Source: Paenibacillus sp. UBA6285
GTDB lineage: Bacteria > Bacillota > Bacilli > Paenibacillales > Paenibacillaceae
Assembly: GCA_002438345.1 (NCBI GenBank)
Contig: DJUJ01000188.1
Span: forward strand, 1,172 to 6,200
Reading direction: 5' to 3'
DNA length: 5,029 bases
Below, piece by piece: positions 1-5,029 of this stretch. Position numbers and translations under genes: made by a program. Numbering within the stretch: the first letter of the stretch is position 1; every line of letters begins with the position of its first letter. The notes under the pieces were generated by a model, which was not told the DNA's origin, did not search any database, and saw only the letters and a list, made by a program, of their open reading frames with translations.

Positions 1-43
1 ACTTGAATGTTTGCAGTTCTGGATGCTTATGGATCATCTTCAT
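1..43 (-). CDS. 5' end of an unidentified downstream gene (partial)
   Basis: An ATG at 43-41 overlaps the TGA stop of the aminotransferase (ATGA at 43-40) and opens a frame that runs to the left edge. It reads MKMIHKHPELQTFK, 14 codons with no stop. A second in-frame ATG at 37-35 is the other possible start, and sits about 7 bases after a run of six G residues (50-45) that could act as a weak Shine-Dalgarno. The ATGA overlap matches the other junctions of this operon, so a real co-translated gene is likely. The product cannot be assigned from 14 residues. HKHPEL recalls the LHxHPEL motif near the N-terminus of M20 amidohydrolases, but the 10-20 residues that usually precede that motif are absent, so this is only a hint. 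Confidence 0.55.
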   Translation of the reverse strand, partial: MKMIHKHPELQTFK

Positions 44-1098
44 TCCCCCCAAGCCAACCGAACAGCTTGTAATGCCTGATCAGAGTTTTGTTTCAACAAT
101 TGGGCAAGCGTCGATATGGCCTCCTCCACACTTTGACGGTCAGCATTCGTTCCAAAATGATTGATCCGCAAAAGATGCCCAAATAATTCTCCGTCTCCGG
201 GAGCCACAATGCCTATAGACTGTTCGATCTGCAAATCTTGCTTCCCAGAAATCCGAACCGTTGTAGTCAGTGTAGAATAGTGTCTGCTGTCCTTCTGCCA
301 AGGTTCAAGCCCCAACGATTTAATACCAGCTACAGCAGAAGCTGCAGCCCGTTCATGACGCTTGATCACTTGCTCCAATCCTTCTTCTTCAATTCTTGTC
401 AAAGCCAGTACTAGAGCTCTGGCTTCCAGAGTTGGAATGTTTGGAGCAACCCGTAGTGGCGCGGCGCCATCCAGCGAAGTTTTGAGATCCAGCAAGGACA
501 GAATGGAGTTACGCGGAGCATTTTTATTTGACTCAAGAAATTTCCAGCCGCGTGGTGAAATACTGACTGCGCTAACACCGTTAGGTCCAGCCAAGGCTTT
601 TTGCGCGCCTATCACTGCAAAATCAACTCCCCATTCATCAACCAGTAGATCCTCTCCCCCAACTGCTGAAACAGAGTCCGTCACAGTAATAAGATCGAAT
701 TCCTTTGCAATCTTAAATATTTCTTTAGCAGGATTAGAACCGCCTGTAACCACTTCAGCCTGAACAAAAGAAAGGGCACAAGGTTTAAACTTTTTAATCG
801 CGGAAGCAACCTGATCACTTGTGACCACTTCATCAAAAGGAACCTTTACTTCAACAACAGTTGCTCCTCCCCGCTCAAGCCATTTTCCAAATAAACTTCC
901 ATAGGGACCTGTGACTATATTTACAATGGTTCGACCAGGCGCGGCTATTCCGGCAGCCACCGCCTCGATTCCTAGGATTGCTTCAGCTGGGATGATAACT
1001 GGAGGATACTCAGTAAACAAGATATTAGAAATCAAATGTGTAAGCTTATTGTACTCAGCCACTGAAAGTGGCACATATACATTATGTTCTGGGCTCAT
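40..1098 (-). CDS. Class V PLP-dependent aminotransferase, alanine-glyoxylate aminotransferase-like
   Basis: This is probably a cytoplasmic fold-type I, class V aminotransferase of 352 residues, in the family that includes alanine/serine-glyoxylate and ureidoglycine-glyoxylate (PucG) aminotransferases. Visible landmarks are: TGPYG at 63-67 and the ERGGA stretch at 75-79 in the large domain; QAEVVTG at 113-119, matching the substrate/cofactor-side E-S-T-G segment of the family; DSVSAVGG at 141-148, with Asp141 expected to pair with the PLP pyridine nitrogen; GAQKALAGPNG at 164-174, with Lys167 as the Schiff-base lysine; and LLRINHFG near the C-terminus, with Arg311 the likely substrate-carboxylate arginine. 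It is shorter than the usual 380-416 residues. The N-terminal PGP-type arm is missing and the usual SGTGS segment reads PAEAILG (37-43). The start is firm: AGGAGG lies 6 bases upstream and the ATG overlaps the stop of the second ATPase gene. Amino donor and acceptor cannot be told. Its place behind an importer suggests it degrades the imported compound or a product of it. Confidence 0.9.
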   Translation of the reverse strand: MSPEHNVYVPLSVAEYNKLTHLISNILFTEYPPVIIPAEAILGIEAVAAGIAAPGRTIVNIVTGPYGSLFGKWLERGGATVVEVKVPFDEVVTSDQVASAIKKFKPCALSFVQAEVVTGGSNPAKEIFKIAKEFDLITVTDSVSAVGGEDLLVDEWGVDFAVIGAQKALAGPNGVSAVSISPRGWKFLESNKNAPRNSILSLLDLKTSLDGAAPLRVAPNIPTLEARALVLALTRIEEEGLEQVIKRHERAAASAVAGIKSLGLEPWQKDSRHYSTLTTTVRISGKQDLQIEQSIGIVAPGDGELFGHLLRINHFGTNADRQSVEEAISTLAQLLKQNSDQALQAVRLAWGE

Positions 1099-1868
1099 AA
1101 GAAACCTCCTGATGTACTTGATTTTGGCATTTTGGGAACCGCCGACAACAGCTCGTAACTGTATTCATGTTTAGGCCGGATGAAGAATTGATCCTTCGGA
1201 CTCTGCTCCACAAGCTTTCCTTGCCGCATGACAGCTACCGTATCACTAATTGCATTAATTACTCCTAAATCATGGGAAATAAAAAGCATGGTGAGATTAA
1301 GCTCGGCTTTCAGCGTATTGAACAGTTCGAGCACACTAAGCTGCACAGATACATCCAGCGCGCTCGTAGGTTCATCCGCGATCAGGATGTTCGGCTCAAC
1401 GCTTAATGCGCGAGCGATCGCTATCCGTTGACGCTGACCGCCAGAAAATTCGTGCGGAAATTTGTCTAAAGCTTTTTGTTCCAAGTGAACTTGGTTTAAT
1501 AGCTCTTTGCATCTTTGCTCAACGTCCGTACGTCCCACTATTTTATGAAATAATAAGGGCTCGGAAAGAATTTGCCTAATCGAATGTTTAGGGTTCAGCG
1601 ACGCATCTGGATTTTGGAAGATCATCTGGATTATTTTTCGCTGCTCACGGCTCCTTTTCTTTTTTAACTCTTGGGTACCTAACAGGATCTTCCCCTCATG
1701 CGGGGCAATCAACCCAGCAATTACTCGCGCCAGCGTAGATTTCCCTGAGCCGGATTCTCCAACAAGACCAAGGGTCGTGTGCTGCTCAAGATTCAGATTG
1801 ATGCAATCCAGCGCAGTAAATCCGCCATAATGAACAGTTAAATCTTTTATTTGCAAGGCTAATTCCAT
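1095..1868 (-). CDS. ABC importer ATPase 2, DppF/OppF/NikE type
   Basis: This is the second nucleotide-binding subunit of the peptide/nickel-family ABC importer, 257 residues, bound to the cytoplasmic face of the permeases and powering import by ATP hydrolysis. The full motif set is present: Walker A GESGSGKS at 37-44, Q-loop Gln85 in IFQNPDASLNP (83-93), ABC signature FSGGQ at 141-145 followed by RQR, Walker B ILIADE at 161-166 with catalytic Glu166, D-loop SALD at 169-172, and H-loop His199 in FISHD. The SLNP segment after the Q-loop and the SGGQRQR signature are typical of the OppF/DppF branch. It ends soon after the ATPase core and lacks the long C-terminal extension of classical DppF/OppF proteins (about 310-330 residues). 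The size is close to NikE of E. coli. The ATG overlaps the end of the first ATPase gene by 10 bases, and AAGGGAG (1884-1878) lies 9 bases upstream. The stop shares ATGA with the aminotransferase start. Transport substrate is not deducible. Confidence 0.95.
   Translation of the reverse strand: MELALQIKDLTVHYGGFTALDCINLNLEQHTTLGLVGESGSGKSTLARVIAGLIAPHEGKILLGTQELKKKRSREQRKIIQMIFQNPDASLNPKHSIRQILSEPLLFHKIVGRTDVEQRCKELLNQVHLEQKALDKFPHEFSGGQRQRIAIARALSVEPNILIADEPTSALDVSVQLSVLELFNTLKAELNLTMLFISHDLGVINAISDTVAVMRQGKLVEQSPKDQFFIRPKHEYSYELLSAVPKMPKSSTSGGFL
1105..1110 (-). promoter_or_regulatory. Strong Shine-Dalgarno site of the aminotransferase gene
   Basis: AGGAGG on the minus strand lies 6 bases before the ATG at 1098-1096. 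It sits inside the last codons of the second ATPase gene, where its bases encode part of the terminal Gly-Gly-Phe-Leu. It fixes the start of the aminotransferase and suggests efficient initiation in addition to coupling through the ATGA overlap. Confidence 0.85.
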
Positions 1869-2626
1869 GAGTCTCTACTCCCTTCAAGCGCTGGCAAAGG
1901 AAGCACTGAATCAATCAGCATCTGTGTGTAAGGGTCCGTCGGATTTTGCAAAATATCAAGGGTATCGCCATACTCAACAATCTGCCCCTGTTTCATTACA
2001 CATAACCGTGAGCACAAGTTAGCTGCAATCGCAAGATTATGCGTAACAAAAACCATGGCAAAACTGAGCTCATGCTGGAGGCTCGTGATCGTCTCAATAA
2101 TTTTCCGTTGAACCGTGACGTCCAGCGCCGTTGTCGGCTCATCACAAAGAAGAATGCCTGGCTTACATGCCAGTGCCAGAGCGATGACTACCCGTTGACA
2201 CTGACCGCCTGAAAGCTGACTCGGATACCGGTCCTTTTTCTTTAAAGAATCGGGGAGACCAAGCCTTTCGAGTAGCTCCAGTGCAATTATCCGCGAAGCT
2301 TTTCGGCTTACTCTCTGTCTGTAATACACAACTTCAGCCAGCTGATTGACAACCATACAGAGCGGATCAAGCGCACCTCTTGGATCTTGAAATACCATCG
2401 CACTGCTTACGTCACTTTTAATAGTGCCACCTATCTGTTCAACACCGTTTGGAAGCAATCCTAGAATTGCACGCAGCGTAAGCGATTTTCCTGAACCCGA
2501 TTCACCTACTAATCCTAGACTTTCCCCTTTGCCCAGCGAAAAGCTAACATTGTTGACTAATCTCTCATTTGACTTGGCCGCCAGTGTTAAAGCCTCTATT
2601 TCTAAAATGGGTTGTATAGACATCAT
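1859..2626 (-). CDS. ABC importer ATPase 1, DppD/OppD/NikD type
   Basis: This is the first nucleotide-binding subunit of the importer, expected to pair with the neighbouring ATPase as a heterodimer. In the 255-residue form the motifs are: Walker A GESGSGKS at 41-48, Q-loop Gln80 in VFQDPRGALDP (78-88), signature LSGGQ at 138-142 followed by Cys143-Gln-Arg, Walker B GILLCDE at 157-163 with Glu163, D-loop TALD at 166-169, and H-loop His196 in FVTHN. OppD/DppD relatives commonly have LSGGMRQR at the signature, so LSGGQCQR is a small departure. The protein stops just after DPYTQMLIDSVLP, the beginning of the oligopeptide-transporter C-terminal region, so it is NikD-sized rather than DppD-sized (about 320-330). 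An upstream in-frame ATG at 2638 would add four residues, but it overlaps GGAGG (2636-2632). The ATG at 2626 lies 5 bases after that site and shares ATGA with the permease stop, so it is preferred. The next ATG, at 2623, is also possible. Confidence 0.95.
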   Translation of the reverse strand: MMSIQPILEIEALTLAAKSNERLVNNVSFSLGKGESLGLVGESGSGKSLTLRAILGLLPNGVEQIGGTIKSDVSSAMVFQDPRGALDPLCMVVNQLAEVVYYRQRVSRKASRIIALELLERLGLPDSLKKKDRYPSQLSGGQCQRVVIALALACKPGILLCDEPTTALDVTVQRKIIETITSLQHELSFAMVFVTHNLAIAANLCSRLCVMKQGQIVEYGDTLDILQNPTDPYTQMLIDSVLPLPALEGSRDSWN

Positions 2627-3489
2627 TTTTTCCTCCATATGTCTGCCAAACCATCACCAAGGAGAGACAGGGCTATCCCCGTATACACCACTGCAAATCC
2701 CGGAACGGCCGAGAGCCACCAAGCTGTAGTGATAAAGGGCTGTCCATCCGAAATCATTGTCCCCCAGTCTGGAGTTGGCGGTGTAATGCCGATCCCAAGA
2801 TACCCGAGTGTAACAATGGCGACAAGTAATCCAATCATATCTGTCATAAGGACGACCACGGCTTGAGGAAGTACATTGGGCAGCAGATGACGCAAAATTA
2901 TTCTTACCCCGGGTAGCCCTAAGGTTTGAGCGGACGCCACCCATTCCTGATTACGAAAGGATGCGCTTAGACCTCTAACGACACGAGCAAAGACAATCCA
3001 ACCTACAAGCATAAAAGTAATATAAATGCCTCGTTCTCCTGCTCCGCTAGCAAAAGCAACGATAATGACGATCAAATAAAAAGGAAAAGCGATGAGCGTA
3101 TCTGACAGCAGCGTAATAACTGTATCGATCCATTTTCCGTAGTATCCTGCCAGCATTCCTAAGAATACACCTGTACAAAAAGGGATGATTTCTGCCAAGA
3201 CCATGATTTTCAGATCAGTCCTTGCTGCATAAATCAGTCTAGTAAACAAATCACGTCCCAACTGATCGGTTCCTAGCCAATGTTCGGCTGATGGAGGCTG
3301 TAAAAAGGCACTCAAATTTTGCTCGGAGGGGTCATAAGGACTTATATACGGTATGAACACAATCAAGAAAATAAGAGCTGCAAACATAATAATTCCCACT
3401 AGAAATGAAGGGGTATTCCACATTCGCTTTAAACCGCTAGTCATCTTGCCACCCTCATACCATCGTGGCTCTAGTCTTATAGTTTTCAT
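2623..3489 (-). CDS. ABC importer permease 2, DppC/OppC/NikC type
   Basis: This is the second integral-membrane subunit of the importer, 288 residues. After a basic N-terminus, the first membrane segment lies at about 29-47. It is followed by the SPYDP segment (50-54) and the family hallmark HWLGTDQLGRDLFTRLIYAAR (70-90) of the OppC N-terminal region. Further hydrophobic segments make up the binding-protein-dependent transport domain. The cytoplasmic coupling loop is WVASAQTLGLPG to HLLPN (183-205), the EAA-type motif that docks on the ATPases. The C-terminal GDGLADIWRKK resembles the usual DppC end. The preferred start at 3489 shares ATGA with the upstream permease stop and has AAAGGA (3500-3495) 5 bases before it. 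A second candidate ATG at 3444 (Met16), preceded by GAGGGTGG, would give 273 residues. The stop overlaps the ATPase 1 start. Confidence 0.95.
   Translation of the reverse strand: MKTIRLEPRWYEGGKMTSGLKRMWNTPSFLVGIIMFAALIFLIVFIPYISPYDPSEQNLSAFLQPPSAEHWLGTDQLGRDLFTRLIYAARTDLKIMVLAEIIPFCTGVFLGMLAGYYGKWIDTVITLLSDTLIAFPFYLIVIIVAFASGAGERGIYITFMLVGWIVFARVVRGLSASFRNQEWVASAQTLGLPGVRIILRHLLPNVLPQAVVVLMTDMIGLLVAIVTLGYLGIGITPPTPDWGTMISDGQPFITTAWWLSAVPGFAVVYTGIALSLLGDGLADIWRKK
2632..2636 (-). promoter_or_regulatory. Shine-Dalgarno site that decides the start of ATPase 1
   Basis: GGAGG on the minus strand is followed by five A residues and then ATGATG (2626-2621). The longest open frame would begin at an ATG (2638) whose G is the first base of this site, which is not usable with this ribosome-binding site. 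The site therefore points to the ATG at 2626 (5-base spacing) or 2623 (8-base spacing). Confidence 0.85.
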
Positions 3490-4475
3490 TGTTTTCCTTT
3501 CGTTCTGGGATCAAGCCACCAGGAAATGATTTCAATCAAGAGACTGATGATCACAACAGATAGCGCACAGTAAAGTGCTATTCCTTGAATAACCGGAAAG
3601 TCCCTTTTCGAAATTGAAGTGAACAACAAGCTGCCAATTCCCTTAATTCCAAACACTTGTTCAACGACCAATGTGCCGCCGATTAGATAAGAAATATTTA
3701 CACCCATCAGCATCAGCGTAGGGAGAGCAGAATTGCGCAGCACATGTTTAAACAAAATAACCCTGCTTGGTATTCCCGCAGCCTTAAGTGTGACTACAAA
3801 ATCTGATTCTAACACTTCAAGCATCTGCGCTCTTAAAGAACGGACCAGCGTAGGAATCTGTGAAAAAGCAACGGTGATTGCTGGGAGTGTAAGACTATGC
3901 AAGGTTCCGATCCAACCTTCACTTACTCCCCCAACAGGGAACCAGCCAGCACGAACACTAAAGAGCAAAATTAAAAGTAAGCCAACCCAGAAGATTGGCA
4001 TACCCAAAGTTATTGTAGGAAAAATACGTATTAAATGATCCAGCAGTTTATCCTTATGCGTAGCTGCTACTGTAGCAAGAAGAAGTGATACGAAAATCGC
4101 CAACACACAGGCCATCACTATGAGCAACAAAGTAACAGGGGCCCGCTGCGTAATCAACTCTCTTGTTGATGTCCCCATAATAATGGAGTTTCCAGTATCT
4201 CCTTGAGTAAACAGCGTCTTCACAAATCGCATGAATTGTTCCCATAAAGGGAGGTCCAGCCCAAGAGTATGATGCATACTTTTGAGCGCCTCAGGGGTAC
4301 TGTATTCTCCCAGGATCATTTTAGCTGGATCTCCCGGCACAATTCGGATGATGAAAAAGACTGCTATCATTACGCAGATAATCACTGCCAACGCTTTTAT
4401 AAGTGATATCACAAGCCAGTTATATGAATTTTTGCTTCCTCTAGGTTGATTTAACACCTGCTTAAGATTCATCAT
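3486..4475 (-). CDS. ABC importer permease 1, DppB/OppB/NikB type
   Basis: This is the first integral-membrane subunit of the importer, 329 residues. A polar N-terminal tail of about 20 residues precedes the first membrane segment (about 21-43). The tail is followed by the family motif RIVPGDPA (44-51) and the LGLDLPLWEQF segment (71-81), which corresponds to the conserved LGLDxPLxxQY of this family. Membrane segments follow at about 114-137, 155-173 and 196-210, with two more near the C-terminus. The coupling loop runs from about 224 to 248 (SDFVVTLKAAGIPSR to KHVLRN) and carries the EAA-type motif as TLKAAG. VEQVFGIKGIGSLL (271-284) and RDFPVIQG (291-298) are strong DppB/NikB signatures. 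The start ATG overlaps the binding-protein stop as ATGA. Upstream sequence shows no good Shine-Dalgarno, so translation probably depends on coupling; a second ATG follows directly at 4472. Confidence 0.95.
   Translation of the reverse strand: MMNLKQVLNQPRGSKNSYNWLVISLIKALAVIICVMIAVFFIIRIVPGDPAKMILGEYSTPEALKSMHHTLGLDLPLWEQFMRFVKTLFTQGDTGNSIIMGTSTRELITQRAPVTLLLIVMACVLAIFVSLLLATVAATHKDKLLDHLIRIFPTITLGMPIFWVGLLLILLFSVRAGWFPVGGVSEGWIGTLHSLTLPAITVAFSQIPTLVRSLRAQMLEVLESDFVVTLKAAGIPSRVILFKHVLRNSALPTLMLMGVNISYLIGGTLVVEQVFGIKGIGSLLFTSISKRDFPVIQGIALYCALSVVIISLLIEIISWWLDPRTKGKQ
3495..3500 (-). promoter_or_regulatory. Shine-Dalgarno site of permease 2
   Basis: AAAGGA on the minus strand lies 5 bases before the ATG at 3489-3487, inside the last codons of permease 1. 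It supports the longer of the two plausible starts of permease 2. Confidence 0.7.
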
Positions 4476-5029
4476 TGGCTAATGCGGACATCTTCGAAAC
4501 GTGCGCTACCGTTAGGTAGAACAACGAGGCCATCGACTGAAGAACGGATACCTTTCAAAACCTCCGGATAATAAAGTGGAATGTAAGGCACTTCATCAGC
4601 AAGTGTCTGCAGTAGCTTAGAATAGATTTCCGCCCGAGCATCACCATCCTCTGTTTTTTGTCCCTCATATAGAAGCTTCGTTACTTCATCATTCGTATAA
4701 TGCGTCCAATACGATTTGCTGAAGCCTTTCGGATCAGTTTGGAAAGCAATAATCGAGTTCGCTTCTGGCGAATCAGCTTGACCGCTGTTCAACATTGCCG
4801 CAAAATCATATGCAAAGAAACGTTCACGGAAAGTGGCAAGTTCAATCGACTCAATCTCAATCTTAATCCCGATCGTTTGACCCGCTGCCTGAATAATTTG
4901 TGCCTCTTGAGCTCTTGTGCTATTACCGGATGCTACAAGTAATTTGGTAGTGAAACCATCAGGGAAGGCAGATTTCGCGAGCTCCTCCTTGGCTGCTTCG
5001 ATATTGAAGTTCAGTGCCTTGATTGTATC
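4472..5029 (-). CDS. Extracytoplasmic substrate-binding protein, peptide/nickel family (SBP_bac_5), C-terminal part
   Basis: The frame is open from the right edge to the TGA at 4474-4472, giving 185 residues of a protein that is normally about 500-550 long. The N-terminus, with the expected lipoprotein signal and lipobox, lies outside the window. The visible part begins DTIKALNFNIEAAKEELAKS, matching the region where family members read as 'YDPEKAKELLAEAG'. GIKIEIESIELATFRERF is the usual 'GI.VEIE..E...F' stretch. YTNDEVTKLLYEGQKTED and EIYSKLLQTLADEVPYIPLY match the late helical and 'PYIPLY' segments. VDGLVVLPNGSARFEDV is the typical C-terminal end of the family. It would capture the substrate outside the membrane and deliver it to the two permeases encoded next. 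Substrate specificity cannot be judged, since most ligand-contact regions are out of view. An internal ATG at 4795 is not a real start. Confidence 0.93.
   Translation of the reverse strand, partial: DTIKALNFNIEAAKEELAKSAFPDGFTTKLLVASGNSTRAQEAQIIQAAGQTIGIKIEIESIELATFRERFFAYDFAAMLNSGQADSPEANSIIAFQTDPKGFSKSYWTHYTNDEVTKLLYEGQKTEDGDARAEIYSKLLQTLADEVPYIPLYYPEVLKGIRSSVDGLVVLPNGSARFEDVRISQ

Noticed and set aside
362..763. A 133-codon open frame on the plus strand opposite the aminotransferase gene.
   Set aside because: It is antisense to a well-supported enzyme gene, has a low-complexity Ser/Ala/Pro-rich translation, and shows no recognisable domain. It is a shadow of the coding frame.
2424..2944. 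Overlapping plus- and minus-strand open frames across the ATPase 1 / permease 2 boundary.
   Set aside because: They lie in other frames of two genes with full family motifs; their translations resemble no known protein. They are shadows.
3733..4245. Open frames of 63 and 101 codons inside permease 1.
   Set aside because: Both are out-of-frame or antisense readings of a permease with clear motifs, and neither has a convincing start site.
4472..4795. A separate 107-residue protein starting at the ATG at 4795.
   Set aside because: The same frame stays open to the right edge and upstream residues match the binding-protein family, so the ATG is an internal methionine.
1..5029. Search for an exotic system: CRISPR, defence, toxin-antitoxin, mobile element, riboswitch or RNA gene.
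   Set aside because: Coding sequence fills essentially the whole window in one operon, and no repeats, inverted repeats, transposase motifs, terminators or structured leader were seen by eye.

Overview
The window holds one tightly packed block of genes, all on the minus strand and so transcribed from right to left. Moderate G+C, purine-rich Shine-Dalgarno sites and protein styles typical of Bacillota suggest a member of the Bacillales, perhaps Paenibacillus-like. That placement is an inference from style only; there is no rRNA or other marker gene here.

In order of transcription the genes are: (1) the C-terminal part of an extracytoplasmic substrate-binding protein of the oligopeptide/nickel family (4472-5029, cut by the right edge); (2) a DppB/NikB-type permease (3486-4475); (3) a DppC/NikC-type permease (2623-3489); (4) a first ATPase of DppD/NikD type (1859-2626, start corrected); (5) a second ATPase of DppF/NikE type (1095-1868); (6) a class V, alanine-glyoxylate-type PLP aminotransferase (40-1098); and (7) the first codons of another gene that leaves the window at the left edge (1-43). 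Genes 1 to 5 make up a complete five-part ABC importer of the peptide/opine/nickel family, apart from the missing N-terminus of the binding protein.

There is essentially no intergenic DNA. Five of the six junctions are four-base ATGA overlaps, and the sixth is a ten-base overlap. This implies one transcript with translational coupling right through the transporter into the aminotransferase and the next gene. No internal promoter, terminator, RNA gene, repeat, mobile element or CRISPR was seen, and the operon promoter must lie beyond the right edge.

The simplest reading is an uptake-and-catabolism operon. The importer would bring in a small amine- or peptide-like compound. Cytoplasmic enzymes, including the aminotransferase and possibly the next gene product, would then process it. 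The substrate cannot be read from the sequence. The two compact ATPases resemble those of nickel or metal-opine importers more than classical long DppD/DppF proteins, but a peptide or N-acyl amino acid substrate is equally open.
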